This document shows, piece after piece, positions 38,308-49,761 of a DNA stretch of 64,000 nt. The stretch lies in assembly GCF_963259705.1 (NCBI RefSeq), contig NC_081846.1, positions 58,893,205 through 58,957,204 of the forward strand, in the 5' to 3' direction. A program made the position numbers and the translations under genes. Each line of letters starts with the position of its first letter. Positions within the stretch are counted from its first letter, which is position 1. Under the pieces are notes generated by a model. It had not been told where the DNA came from. It worked only from the letters and a program-made list of their open reading frames with translations, and searched no databases. This DNA comes from Myotis daubentonii (Eukaryota; Chordata; Mammalia; Chiroptera; Vespertilionidae).

Positions 38308-38405
38308 TTGTAAACTGGAAGCATTATAGGCAATGGAGCTGATAAATGGGGAGCAATTTCTAGTAGGTTGGCGCGCTCGTGAAGGGCTTCTTTTACCATC
38401 CTATA
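38308..38405 (-). CDS. GPD2: GPD2 internal coding exon (about residues 134-166)
   Basis: This 98-nt exon encodes 32 residues, YRMVKEALHERANLLEIAP followed by HLSAPLPIMLPVY, plus two bases of a lysine codon. It belongs to the FAD-dependent oxidoreductase domain of mitochondrial glycerol-3-phosphate dehydrogenase. The acceptor is a good pyrimidine-rich TTTTGCTTTTCAG and the donor reads TACAA/GTAAGC. It continues in frame from the phase-0 donor at 39739. The lysine codon is completed by the first base of the exon at 36916-37079. The residues HER and NLL-EIAPHL match the conserved helix and loop of GlpD/GPD2 proteins. No stop or frameshift is seen. Confidence 0.95.
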
Positions 38406-39738
38406 CTGAAAAGCAAAACAGAGAAAATTAGTTTGGCAGTAACAGATCATAATATTTTCAAATGGCAAATAGACACCCCGCCAACTGATTGATACACAGA
38501 AACCTCTCTACCTCTGAGAGAGGGTAGCTCCCTCCTAATCAGATTTCTAATAATACATCATGCTGTCAACCGGGGAGATTTTTTAGAAGCCTTAACTGTA
38601 TTTGCATAGGAGAAAAACATGCTGTCAGAGCTCCCAGGTGTAAGATATTTTCCTGACTGGAGTTACAAGATTATTATAACAATTTATCTTGCATTCTCTA
38701 TATTGTCCCTTTTCTCAGTCCCCTGTAATATTTCCCCGTGTAAGAGACAACAGATTGTTCAAATGCATGCTACACTTCCCCTTCAGGCCTCCACGACCCC
38801 AAGCAGAGATGGTGCTTAGGAGTTGCACAGTATTTTATAGATTATTACCAAAAAGCTTATCTCTTAACTCCTTTGGTCCTTAGAATACCCCTCTGAAGAA
38901 CCAGCATTACAAGTATGACACTAATTTTACAAATGAGAATACCGAGGCTCCTAAAAATTGAGTAAGGAAACTGGAACACATGCCAAGCCATCTGATTCTA
39001 AACCCTATGCTCTTTTCCTTGCAGCCATCACGATGTCGCAGAGACACCGAAGAAAAGGGACAGATTCACAAGTGACAATGTCAAGTTAGTGCTGCTGTGT
39101 TTTTCCCGTACGGAAGACAGATACCGAGTTCAGCTGATTTTTTTTTTTTTTTTTTTTTAGCCCTCTGGGAAATGTCATCTTCCACACTGCCTTGGCAGTT
39201 TTCAAGTGGTGGCAGACTGGACACAATAATGTGTGACATAAGAAAAGCATGACTCAGATCATCTTTCCTTCAGAATGTCAGCGACAAGATTAACGTATGG
39301 CTGCAGTTTCAGTTAAGAGGATCAATTTAATATCCCCCCCTCCCCCCCCCCGTATTACAGCACAGTAATACAGAGTAATACTTCCCCTGTATTACTCTGG
39401 GGAAGTAGCAATTTGGTGGCTATTGGCAAACAAAAACAAAAAAAGAAAGAAGAAAAAAAAACAATCACCGTTGTTAAAAGGCAACACCCCCAAAAGTGAT
39501 TTTGTAAATCTGCTACTTTGACATGCCTGTGCAGAAAAAGCCCCCGATCGCCCATAAACATAATACCACAGGAAAGAACCGGCACGCCTCTCCTGAAAGA
39601 TATTCCAGCAGACTACACTAAATAGGTATTTCCAACAGGAAGAAATGTTAGGAGCCATTAAAAAAAAACAAACTGATTTAATTGGGTAGAAAAAAGCATA
39701 GTCGCAATTTTTGTTTAACAACCAGCATACACAATTAC
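38406..39738 (-). other. GPD2: GPD2 intron of 1.3 kb
   Basis: Contents: a MIR-like relic near 38915-39020, a 21-base T run at 39138-39158, a C-rich run at 39334-39351, and a pair of small hairpins at 39352-39398. The rest has no recognisable feature. Confidence 0.85.
38915..39020 (+). mobile_element. MIR-like relic
   Basis: The motif attttacaaatgagaatacc then gaggctcc and a run ending near catctgattctaaaccc follow MIR order. Confidence 0.5.
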
Positions 39739-39863
39739 CTGCTCAATATCCAACTTCATGATAGCCTTCTGAAGATATCTCACACCACCATGGATCAATT
39801 TAGTGCTTCTGCTGCTGGTCCCCGATGAGAAATCATCTCTTTCTACAAGGGCTGTTTTTAGTC
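39739..39863 (-). CDS. GPD2: GPD2 internal coding exon (about residues 92-133)
   Basis: This 125-nt exon supplies the last two bases of the split glycine codon and then 41 residues, from LKTALVERDDFSSGTSSR through KLIHGGVRYLQ to MKLDIEQ. In this family the stretch follows the first beta-alpha-beta unit of the FAD fold. The VER motif includes the acidic residue that typically contacts the FAD ribose, and the SSG-TSSRSTKLIHGG loop lines the cofactor and substrate site. The acceptor is ACACAG and the donor CAG/GTAATT, giving phase 0 at the 3' end. The reading frame joins the neighbouring exons exactly. The donor lacks G at +5. Confidence 0.95.
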
Positions 39864-41613
39864 CTGTGTAACCAGAAAACCAAATTAACTTCTTAAATTA
39901 CACAATTTGTATGTAATTCATTAAAGGCGCTTCTCCAGGGTAGAGACAATCACAAGAAAAATTACTCTGAACATGGATAAATTTGTATTCCAAGTGCGGT
40001 ACACTGTCTATATTATAATGAAGAGATTTTAGTCTCTTCCTGGGGGAAAAGTCAAAGCAGAACTAGAAGCATATTAAACGGTGAATGAATCACAACTAGG
40101 AAATATCACAGTACAATTTCAGGGCAGTCACAAACTCTGGTGCTTTTAGAGGGTCCAAGGAGAGCCTGCACCCATCTTTACCCAGGAGGCTAACTCAGTC
40201 ATTTTCACAAGCCCTTCTGGAACTCCCATTCACCCCTCACTACAGGAGTCCAGGCGTGTTCCAGCCCCACATCTCCAATCTACTCTAACGCATCATCAAT
40301 GAGTCTAGACTAGCCCTCGTATGTGCTGGCTCCTATTTCTAGAACGGTGTTTTAGAGGTTATAAAATGGGAAAAAGAGTTCAAAGCTATCACAACAGAAG
40401 AGGAAGAAAATTAACCCCTGATATTGAGGAGTTCCTGGTCTAATGTAAGACATCCAAGCATAATATTGTGGACTTACAAAGAAAAATACAAGCCGGAACA
40501 AATTAACCCAAGGAAGGACAATATTCGTGGTAAAGGTGAGGCTGGGCAAAGAAAGGTCAGTTCCAGAAGCCGTCCCCCTCACCCCTTTCTGTGAGGGCTG
40601 CAACAAATCTCTTAGAGATTAAATTAGTTTGGTTTGGTTTGGTTTTCTTGCAGAGACACCCCTATCTCTCCAGGATTGGGTAGGAGCAGCAGTACTGTGA
40701 GGCCCAGACGCTAGTTAGAGATGAAATTCAAAACTTCAAAAGGCCCAAAGTATATATCAACACCAAGCCATGAGGAATTTTCATGGCCTGGCATACTCCT
40801 GGGGATGAGAGAATGTCATGGAATCCAATTACAATGAGAATATGTAACTGGAGCAGTTTGGGCTCACAAAGCTCATATAAGAGAACTTGTGCGTGTATTC
40901 AATTCAGAGCCATTCATTACATTTAATACCAAAGGGTCGTTTTTATAACTTTTAACAGTTTAAATATCGTACCCAAATGTCATCATAAAATCAGGCCAAT
41001 TCCCTTGACTCAAAAGGACAAAATATTTGGAAGCCGTGGAGAGGAAAGAAGAGAACTTTGATTCCAAGGGCAAAAAGTGCTAATGCTCTAGCTAAGGAGC
41101 TAAATAACACAGAAATTAGAGGTATCATAGGCCCAGGTCCCTCTTTTAAGCATTTATGCCAGAGAAAGATCTGTAAAATTCTCAAGTATGAATACCCTAT
41201 CAGAGTTTAGTAAATGTAGTACTGGGTGTATTATAAAAAAATAAAAAATAAACTATATCAAATTAGTACTTAAGAATATTGAGAGCTTAGTGCCAACTTA
41301 GAGCTAAGGGATGATGCCGGAAATGAATTAGGCATGGACTGAGGCGTCAAGTAGCTCCCAGGCCAAAGAGAGGCACAGAAAGTGCCTCCGGATTTCATAG
41401 GTACTACATTTGAAAATACAGAGGACTCTTACCTTACTCTGGCTTAGCAGGTAAATTCAGGACATAAGCCTCAAAGTAGTGTAATCAAGATTACATTTGT
41501 ATTCTCTTACAAATGCACTGTCTTGGTGAGCTGTATCACCTTGCCTTAGTAAGTCCAACACAGAGTTTTTCCAGCTCTAAAATAGACTGTTTCTCTCCAG
41601 TTGTGATCAGATT

Positions 41614-41639
41614 GGGGGTGAGGTGGGGGGTGGGGGGGT
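41614..41639 (+). other. G-rich tract with G-quadruplex potential
   Basis: Runs of 5, 6 and 7 Gs plus a GG are spaced by 1-4 bases. Confidence 0.5.
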
Positions 41640-41799
41640 GTGACTTTCAAATGACATTTAAGAGCCAGATTGTATAATATAGACCTCTCTTTCAACCTCG
41701 GAACCACAGTCTTGGCACCGACACGCCCGTACCATGAGAGGCAGGGACATCAGACTGAGAACCGTCAAGCAGCCTCCAAGCCAGCCCCTGGCTCCCCGC

Positions 41800-42270
41800 G
41801 TGGGCCTGCCCAAAGGCGTCCTGCTGGCCGTGGTAGAGGGCATCATAGTGCCCCATAATGCCCACTTTCTAGTGTCTAATCCCCCACCCTGGTGTGTGGG
41901 CTGGACCTCGTGCCTTGCTTCTAATGAGGGGGGCACAGCAAGAACGATGGCACATGGCTTCTGTTAAGTTACAAAAGTTTCCTTGTCCTTTTTATTCGCT
42001 CAGAAGAAGCAAGTGCCCATGTTGAGTCAAGGAACCGCAGGACGCCCCAGTCAGCAGGTCATGAGGAATGGAGGCTCGGGCCAACAACCTGTGAGGCCCT
42101 GGCCTGCCAACAAGCATGTGACTGGCTCGGAAGCACTGCATCCTGTGAGAGGCTCTGAGCCAGAGGCAGGCCAGGGCACACACAGACGTCTGGCCCCCTG
42201 AAACTGGGATAATAAATGTGGTTTCAAGCCACTGCGTTTTAGGGTAGTTTATTGACGGCGCAATTCCCTC
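41800..42270 (+). mobile_element. MaLR-like LTR relic (tentative)
   Basis: The end gaaactgggataataaatg then gtttcaagccactgcgtttt resembles the 3' part of an old MaLR-type LTR. Open frames in this GC-rich stretch are not supported as genes. Confidence 0.4.
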
Positions 42271-42505
42271 TAAGAACAAGAACGACAGCCAAGGCAGGAG
42301 TTTTTAAATACGTAGGATGGGTGTTCAAGAAAGGCTGAGTCTACAGAGGAGTGTGTTGCAGAGAGATGGAGGGAAAGTGGATCACTGGCCAAGATCAGCT
42401 TAAGCAACAAAAAGGCAAATGCTTGAAATGGCTCAACTTTTGTAGGAGCCACTTGTCCCTCCTCAGGGGCTGGAGTGCAGGGTTCAAGGGGTGATGGAAA
42501 GGACT

Positions 42506-42536
42506 GGGGGAGGGGGGGGGCCTGGGGGGGGGGGGG
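42506..42536 (+). other. G-rich tract with G-quadruplex potential
   Basis: Runs of 5, 9 and 13 Gs are separated by 1-3 bases. The tract ends 14 bp before the left arm of the inverted duplication at 42551. Confidence 0.6.
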
Positions 42537-42550
42537 TAAAAGGCCTATCA

Positions 42551-42811
42551 CAAATAAAGACATAATAGCATCATAAATGTTCTAGTTCATCTCAGCAGTG
42601 ATAGAGCTTATTGATTTCCATAAAGAAGTAAACGTCTGAAAAGAAAAGAAAGAAACAAAAACTATTTCTCATAAAATCTTGGACTAGTTGAATGAATTAC
42701 CTAAATGGAGGGAGGCCAGCCCTTCATTGCCAGCCATGTGGGGAGGCATTCTCTCTGCTCTGAAGGAAGGCCTTTGCGAGCTCCTCAAATACAGCCGGGA
42801 GTAGAGGCTTT
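42551..42811 (+). repeat. Inverted duplication 1, left arm
   Basis: This 261-bp stretch is the reverse complement of 44797-45047 with a small number of substitutions and short indels, by eye above 90 percent identity. Shared landmarks include gagcttattgatttccataa and aatggagggaggccagccct. The arms are separated by 1985 bp that hold a SINE and a Helitron. I do not recognise the arm as a known repeat family. Confidence 0.9.
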
Positions 42812-42970
42812 CGTCTCCTTCGGGTCAGGATCCTGTCCTGTGGGCCACTGTCTCACAAGTGAAGTAATACCCATTCTCCTCAAAAGGAAATGCCTCTGTG
42901 AACATGGCTGAAAGGCATGGATCAGTTTGAGAAGCAAATGCTTCCTTCGAAAGTACAGGATCTGGCATCA

Positions 42971-43118
42971 GCCCAGCTGGTGTGGCTCAATGGTTGAGCA
43001 TCGACCTATGGACCAGGAGGTCACAATTCGAATCCTGGTCAGGGCACATGCCAGGGTTGCCGGCTCAACCCCCAGTAGGGGGCGTGCAGGAGGCAGACAA
43101 TCAGTGATTCTCTCACAT
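42971..43118 (+). mobile_element. Ves SINE, 3'-truncated
   Basis: Starts gcccagctggtgtggctcaa and runs to the cagtgattctctcac segment, but lacks the TC tract and A-rich tail. Confidence 0.88.
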
Positions 43119-44119
43119 GAGCATGAACTTGAATCCTGTTCTCAGTCACCAGGTATCTGTTTGGATGAATAAGGGTGTGCTTGCTGATTTTTTTTTTTTT
43201 TATCATTACAAAAAGAGGAATAAAACTGAAAATCTTCCAGAGGTTCTCAGATATTGTTTTTGAGAAATGCTACTGTGCTGCCTATCAGGAGAACCACCAA
43301 AGTGCTTTAAGCTGAGAAATCAGATGAATGTTCTAGAAAGATTTCTCTAAGAGTGGGCCTGGAGGGCAGGGCTGGAGGAAGAGAAGAGCTGGAGGCAGGA
43401 GGGCATTTAGGGGGACCCGCCAGAGCAGGAGCAGGGCAGTGATGATGCCAGCCTTACAGGGCTAAAGATGATATTGGAGCGGGATAGGAAGAGAGAATTT
43501 TATGGACCTGTGTTAACAGAATACTTTTTTTTTTTTCCTTTCCCAAACTGACAGTGTGAGGCAGGGAACTACTCTAGGAATTAGCAAGCCATCTCAGGAA
43601 GATATTTCAGGATAGATAAGTGAGACCTAACACTTTAAAGCCTCAAAACTGCTTTTGCAAGTATTGGACATTTTAAAAAGTTATTCACATGTACGTATGT
43701 GAGAAACCCTAGAGAATACCAACAAAAGTTAAAATGGGCTTCTCTGTCAAACCACGTTGTTTTTCTTGTCCCATTATTTCCAATGTCATATCATCAAGCT
43801 ACCCACCAGGATTCCTGATGAGAAATGGTACTGCTCCTTCCAGAGCAAAAAACATAAAAATCAAATTGTAGCTACATTGATATATTAATGTAATGTAAAA
43901 GCATTACCAAAAGTTTTTTGGAACCACAAAAAAACTAAATAGTCTAGAAAAAGAAATATTTTAAAAATTTAAACTGATGCTATATGCTAAATGTTCTGAA
44001 TTTCTTATTTTTGTTGACAAGAATGATAGGGGTGAGGGGCAATGTAAAGTCAAGACATTACTAGAAGTTATAACCGTTTCTCAAAATACATTCCTTAGCT
44101 GATTAACCATTATCTAACA

Positions 44120-44533
44120 CTAGAGGCCCAGTGCACGAATTCGTGCACCAGTGGGGTCCCTCAGCCTGGCCTGTGAGATCTGGCCGAAACTGGCTCTCCG
44201 ACATCCCCCGAGGAGTCCCAGATTGGGAGAGGGCACAGGCCAGGTTAAGGGACACCACCAGTGCACGACTGGGGCCGGGGGAGGGACGCAGGAGGTTGGC
44301 CAGCCAGGGAGGGACCACAGGAGGGCTCCAGGGCACATCCAGCCCATCTTGCTCAGTCCCGATCAGACAGATCCCAGCAGCAAGCTAACCTACTGGTCGG
44401 AGTGTCTGCCCCCTGGTGGTCATAGCAAGTGGTTGAACAGCCTTAGCATATCATTAGCATATTACACTTTGATTGGTTTAACGGACGACTGGACGATCAG
44501 ACACTTAGCATACTAAGCTTTTATTATATAGGA
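44120..44533 (-). mobile_element. HeliBat-type Helitron
   Basis: On the minus strand it begins TCCTATATAATAAAAGC after A and ends CTAG before T. The 3' hairpin gtgcacgaattcgtgcac is a perfect 18-bp palindrome at 44131-44148. The size, about 0.4 kb, means it is non-autonomous. Confidence 0.92.
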
Positions 44534-44796
44534 TGTTCCTTTCTGTTCCACCTCTCAAAATGCACAGTTTTTCTCCCCTCAAAAATTATTGACCCAAAGA
44601 AAAACAAAATACTGATCTAAAATTAAGAGTTTCGTTTTCTGATACATTAAGCATAAGGCAAGGAAGTAAAAAGAGGGTGCTGTTTTATCTTCTCAAAAAG
44701 AATGAACAGTATTTTTAAGTGACAATCAATGCTAACTTTTTGTATTCTTAAGGAAAACAAATTTGAAGGACATCAGAAATAACGTCCCCAGGCTTC

Positions 44797-45047
44797 AAGC
44801 CTCTACTCCTGGCTGTATTTGAGGAGCTCGCAAAGGTCTTCCTTCAGAGCAGAGAGAATGCCGCCCCACATGGCTGGCAATGAAGGGCTGGCCTCCCTCC
44901 ATTTAGGTAATTCATTCAACTAGTTCAAGATTTTATAAGAAATGGTTTTTGTTTCTTTTCTTTTCAGACGTTACTTCTTTATGGAAATCAATAAGCTCAC
45001 TGTTGAGAGGAACCAGAACATTTAGGATGCTATTATTGCCTTATTTG
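44797..45047 (-). repeat. Inverted duplication 1, right arm
   Basis: Reverse complement of 42551-42811. It ends inside ttattgccttatttg, matching caaataaagacataa at the left edge of the other arm. Confidence 0.9.
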
Positions 45048-45360
45048 TTTTTATTATTGATTGCTTTTAGTAGGTATTTTCAGGAATTTCATGACAGTGG
45101 TGAAGTATTAATAATGGAATAAAATTACTCTAAAATTCTTAGGTGAAACAATAAAAGGATTAGCTCTAGTAGAAGAACAAAGCCACCTTGAACTCTACCT
45201 TTCAGCCCATCTCTTAGCAAGTTAAAATTGTATCTTCTGTGTGGGGCAGGGGTGTGAACTAAATACAGCTCTTTATAGCTTTGCCTATAGACTTCAATGA
45301 GAAGGTCTAGCTACCGAGTACTTCCAAGTAAACCAATTCATGGATCAGCTACACTGGGTG

Positions 45361-45582
45361 GCCGCTGGTGTAGCTCAGTGGTTGAGCATTGACCTATGAA
45401 ACCAGGAGGTCATGGTTCAATTCCCGGTCAGGGCACCTGTCCAGATTGCGGACACAATCCACAGTTTGGGGCATGCAGGAGGCAACTGATCAATGATTCT
45501 CTCTCATCATTGATGTTTCTATCTCTCTCTGTCTCTCCCTTCCTCTCTGAAATCAATAAAAATATATTAAAAATTAAAAATA
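45361..45582 (+). mobile_element. Ves SINE
   Basis: Starts gccgctggtgtagctcagtg, with a B box ggttcaattccc and an A-rich tail. Confidence 0.9.
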
Positions 45583-45624
45583 AGACAGCTAGATGAAGTG
45601 ATCAACCCAATAAGTCTAGTTATA

Positions 45625-45735
45625 TAGATCACTTCATAAGTTATATAAATGTCTAATAAGGGTTATACACCTAAAACTAGTATAATATTGTATGTCAACT
45701 GTAATTGAAATTTTAAAAAGTTTTTTAATTTAAAA
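45625..45735 (+). mobile_element. L1 3'-end fragment
   Basis: The order gggttatacacctaaaacta, then ataatattgtatgtcaactg, then aattgaaatttt and A-rich sequence matches an L1 terminus. Confidence 0.6.
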
Positions 45736-45849
45736 TAAGAGAGTTGGATGAATATAGATGGATAATTACCATCTAAGGGGAGGAATGATACGACATTTAA
45801 CTTTCACAGCATAAAATGGAACAGAAGTATATTTTAATGCCTTTTACTG

Positions 45850-46260
45850 ATTATCTTATTATGCATAAAAACATGCTCAATATAATAAATGCAAAAAAGT
45901 AAGGAGAACAAAATAAAACTCTCCTGTAATCACACCACTCAGAGACAACCACAGTTGACATTTGAGTGTTTAAATGTTCACATTTTCTATGCATGTATAT
46001 GATCACATACATACATTTTCCCAAATTAGGATCATGTGATGTATTCCTTTTTTTTGTTTTCCATTTAACAATATTTAGTGTAAACAACTCTCCATGTCAA
46101 TAAATATTTTCCTATTATTTCATGTTAATGTGTGGATAATATTACACTATATGTTTACAATGATTTACTTATTCAATTTTGGGTTATTTCCTGCCTCATG
46201 TCACAGATAGAACTGCAAGATTATATTTTCATTTAAACTCTACATCTTTAATTAATTCAC
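45850..46260 (-). mobile_element. Old L1 fragment
   Basis: Motifs such as cactcagagacaaccacagt, ctccatgtcaataaatattt and ttgggttatttcctgcctc follow the antisense order of an old L1 3' region. Confidence 0.5.
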
Positions 46261-46759
46261 TAGAATAAATTTTAGACATGGCATACTTTAGCTATTTTTC
46301 AATAGAAAGGAAAGAGTAATCCCTATGAAATAACCATCACAGGCATCAAGGTAATAACACACAAATCTAAAAATTGAGACATTCTGTACATTGGTACTAT
46401 AGAACGGGTATTAATGCCACATATCCCATGAAAGAAAAATGATATTATTTAAGGAAAGGGGAGTTTATCTATCTTCAGAAAAGCTTTAGGCACTTACCCT
46501 TGTATTTCAAAAAGTCATTGCCATTAATAAGAAAAAGGACTAACCCAAAGGCTAAACATTTTAAATGAAGGATCAGTTTCTCTAAAATATAACACTCCTG
46601 TAAAGCTGCAAAGTAATCCTGGCTTTTTAATCCTCCTGATCAGAATCCTGTGCTTTGGACTAGCATTTTCTAACAGTGAATGTTAGCATTTTATAGAATT
46701 GTATCATATTGTATTATTTAGTACCTATTTCTATTTTTATATTAGAAAACAGATAAACC

Positions 46760-46967
46760 GCCAAAACCGGTTTGGCTCAGTGGATAGAGCGTGCGGACTG
46801 AAGGGTCCCGGGTTCGATTCCGGTCAAGGGCATGTACCTGGGTTGCGGGCACATCCCCGGTGGGAGATGTGCAGGAGGCAGCTGATCGATGTGTCTCTCT
46901 CATCGATGTTTCTAACTATCTCTCTCCCTTCCTTTCTGTAAAAAATCAATAAAATATATTTTAAAAA
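46760..46967 (+). mobile_element. Ves SINE, young
   Basis: Starts gccaaaaccggtttggctca. A perfect 14-bp duplication (aaaacagataaacc) lies at 46746-46759 and 46968-46981. It lacks the tcggcc hexamer after the A box. Confidence 0.95.
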
Positions 46968-47141
46968 AAAACAGATAAACCATTAATGGAGATACTTCCT
47001 GAAGTTAGAACATATCATTAGCAAACTCTGTTTTCCTTAAAAACACAGCAGCTCAAAAATGTATTAAGCCATAGCATTAATTGTAATAATATAATTTCAT
47101 GAAAATAAGGGAGTTGCTATTGCTGCTTTTACTTTTTGCTT

Positions 47142-47353
47142 TCCTATATAATAAAAGGCTAATATACAAATTGTCCCCTCAGGAGTTTGACCAACCGGGA
47201 GTTCGACCGCTCACTATGATGTGAGCTGACCACCAGGGAGTGGACGAAGGAAGGCCCTGGCCGGCAGCTAACAGTCAAGGGAAGGAAGGCCCCAATTGCC
47301 AGCCAGGTCTACGGACCCCATCTGTACATGAATTTCGTGCACCGGGCCTCTAG
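47142..47353 (+). mobile_element. HeliBat-type Helitron, short
   Basis: The 5' end is tcctatataataaaaggc and the 3' end is gtgcaccgggcctctag, followed by T, after an imperfect hairpin (gtacatgaatttcgtgcac). Confidence 0.9.
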
Positions 47354-47459
47354 TTTTATTATAAAAACAGCCAATGTTCAATGAGAGGAAGAATATCCAA
47401 ACAATACAGAAGCATGCAAAGAGAGAATAATACACCGCGGGCTTCCTAGTTATAAAACC

Positions 47460-47780
47460 CAGAGGTAACCAACGTTAACTATAAAAATGCCCCCTGTATC
47501 TTACTAGAAACTTTCCAAGCTTATGAAAGTATACAACTTGTATTCTGCTTAGCTTTAAACACAAATACAATTAACAAACTCACTCTTCATAACATGTTTT
47601 TTGGTGTGTGTTTTTCACAACTTGTTTTTCAACTTACAATATAGTTTAGCCATTTTCCCTGTAAGTATTTATAAATTGCTTTTTAATAACTGAATGTACC
47701 TAATTTATTAATCCAGGCACCCATTTTTTGCTATTATAAATATTGGTATAAATAGAAATTTGATCAATATTGCATTGTTA
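47460..47780 (-). mobile_element. Old L1-like fragment
   Basis: Starts with cccagaggtaaccaacgtta, the same motif type as 45935-45960, and continues in the antisense order of an old L1 3' region. Tentative. Confidence 0.4.
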
Positions 47781-47838
47781 AGTCCAGCTTTGAACTCCTC
47801 TAAACACAAAGAAAATTATATGTATAAACACTCCATGG

Positions 47839-47925
47839 ACCAGAAACGTAGCGGTAGCAGAGACCCAGAGCCGAGTAGTCAAGCCCCCACAGCCTCTGTC
47901 TTGCTGGCTCTGGGGCTAGAAACAG
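47839..47925 (+). repeat. Inverted duplication 2, left arm
   Basis: This 87-bp segment is the reverse complement of 48782-48870 with about six or seven differences. The shared core includes gagacccagagccgagtagt. The surrounding sequence is not a recognised repeat. Confidence 0.92.
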
Positions 47926-48781
47926 GCAAAGGAAACCAAGATTTCTGTTCCTAAAGGGCAAGAGGAATAGAAGTCTCCCAGGAAGGAAAGGTAAAGATGC
48001 CAGATTAGCACTTGAATGCACGGATTGAAGAAAGGCTCCCGGCTTTTGTGAAAGGCTCCTCCTAACCACTGTGGGCTGTGCACTATCAGCTGGGATGTGC
48101 CCAGGAGGCAGGAAGACAGACAGCCGGAGAGCAGCGCCTGTGCCGCCAGCTGGTCTGCAGGGTGCCCGAGAGCAACACAGGAGCAGGAGCCTCACTTCGG
48201 TTCTGGGAGCGTCTCTGATGGGACTGGGTGGTGGTAGCAGCTCTGTCTATTGAGGTGAAGGTCTGGAAACAGAAAGCGATACTCATTGTTTTAATACAAA
48301 AGAGGGAAAGGATGAGGAAAAAGTAAAGTAAAAAACAAGATACAAAATAAATGCATGTGGAATCAAATAAAGGGAAATGGATCAAATTCACCTTTCAAAG
48401 GTAGATTCTCTCTATTTGGCATAAAAATCCAGGTATATGCAGTGTACCTTAACATACTAAAACAGTAGATGTAGAAAAGTTGAAAATAATTATGGCACAA
48501 ACCCTGTTTGATGTTACAAATATTTCTCGGTATCACATGTTTATTATAATTCTGCTATAGATAAAGTTTTATATTTATGAAATTAAATTTAGCAGGATTT
48601 TCCAAAAGAAAAATGGCTTTATTGGTGTTTTGCTTAAAAGCATCTTTCCTACTCCATTTTTTAAAAAATTGCATATACTTGCTTATAGTAGTTTTATAGT
48701 ATTTTGTTAAATCCTTGATCCACATGGATTATGATAAACATAATCTTGGATTATGATAAAAAAAATCTTGGATTCCTTTGA

Positions 48782-48867
48782 CTGTTTCTAGCCCCCAGAG
48801 CCCAGCAAAACAGAGGCTGTGGGGGCTTGACTACTCGGCTCTGGGTCTCCGCTACCACTACATTTCT

Positions 48868-48870
<3 letters not shown>
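48782..48870 (-). repeat. Inverted duplication 2, right arm
   Basis: Reverse complement of 47839-47925. It lies inside an old L1 fragment and directly abuts the (GT)n tract at 48869-48910. Confidence 0.92.

Positions 48871-48910
<40 letters not shown>
48869..48910. repeat. (GT)n microsatellite
   Basis: Twenty-one pure GT units. Confidence 0.97.
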
Positions 48911-48913
<3 letters not shown>

Positions 48914-49540
48914 GGGAAGTGGATACTCCAGCATCACTTATTAATAACTAGTAATGACAGACCTGAAATGTTGTCTTTACCATATTCTAAATTATATGTA
49001 TTTAGATTGATTTTAGAATCTTACTTTTGTTCACTGATCCCTCTATTCCTTTAAAAAACAATTTTAATTAAACTAGCTTTAGAAGAACTTTAATATCTGA
49101 CCGATCTCTATCTTCTTTATCATTATTCTTCTTCAAAATTAATCTAGTAAGTCTCATAGGCTTATTTTTCCAGATAAACTTTAGCACAAGTTTCTCTACT
49201 CCTGCCAAAAAAAATCACTATATTAATTAAAATTACATTAAATCTCCACATTAACTTTAGTAGAAACTTGCAATCTAGTCTAATTAGCAGTGTCCAGAAA
49301 ACTTTCACCTGCTGCAATTCTGCTGTCCTGAAATAGGAATTTCTCTTCCCCGTGGTGGGAGAAGGTAGAAGTGGGGGAAGGGGTAGAAACCTGTATGCAC
49401 TATTTTCCAAAGCTCTCCCTTTCCTGCTTTTGTCTGCAATGCACACACCTTCTGTTTTTCGTAAACCTTTACTTATGCAAAAGAGTGTTATTACATTCCT
49501 TCATTTGTGTCTGAGAAACCCGAGTTCTCTGTACAGTTAG

Positions 49541-49761
49541 GAGACCAGCAGGCGTGGCTCATAGATTTGAGCATGGACCTATGAACCAGGAGGTCACGGT
49601 TCGATTCCAGGTCAGGGCACATGCCCAGGATTGCGGGCTCGATCCCCAGCCTAGGGCATGCAAGGAGGCAGCCGATCAATGATTATCTCTTATCATTGAT
49701 GATTCTCCCTCTTTCCCTGACCCTTCCTCTCCAAAATCAATTAAAAAAATTTTTTTTAAAA
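49541..49761 (+). mobile_element. Ves SINE
   Basis: Starts gagaccagcaggcgtggctc, with a B box ggttcgattcc and a mixed A/T tail. Confidence 0.88.

Larger units (their letters stand above)
48590..49290 (-). mobile_element. Old L1 fragment, interrupted
   Basis: The pieces ccttgatccacatggattat and, after the interruption, tccagcatcacttattaata and tcactgatccctctattcct follow the antisense order of L1. The gap between them (48782-48910) is the right arm of inverted duplication 2 plus a GT repeat. Confidence 0.6.

Noticed and set aside
47800..48391. Open frames of 60-131 codons on both strands
   Set aside because: GC-rich intron stretch overlapping the left arm of inverted duplication 2; no family, no conserved splice structure.
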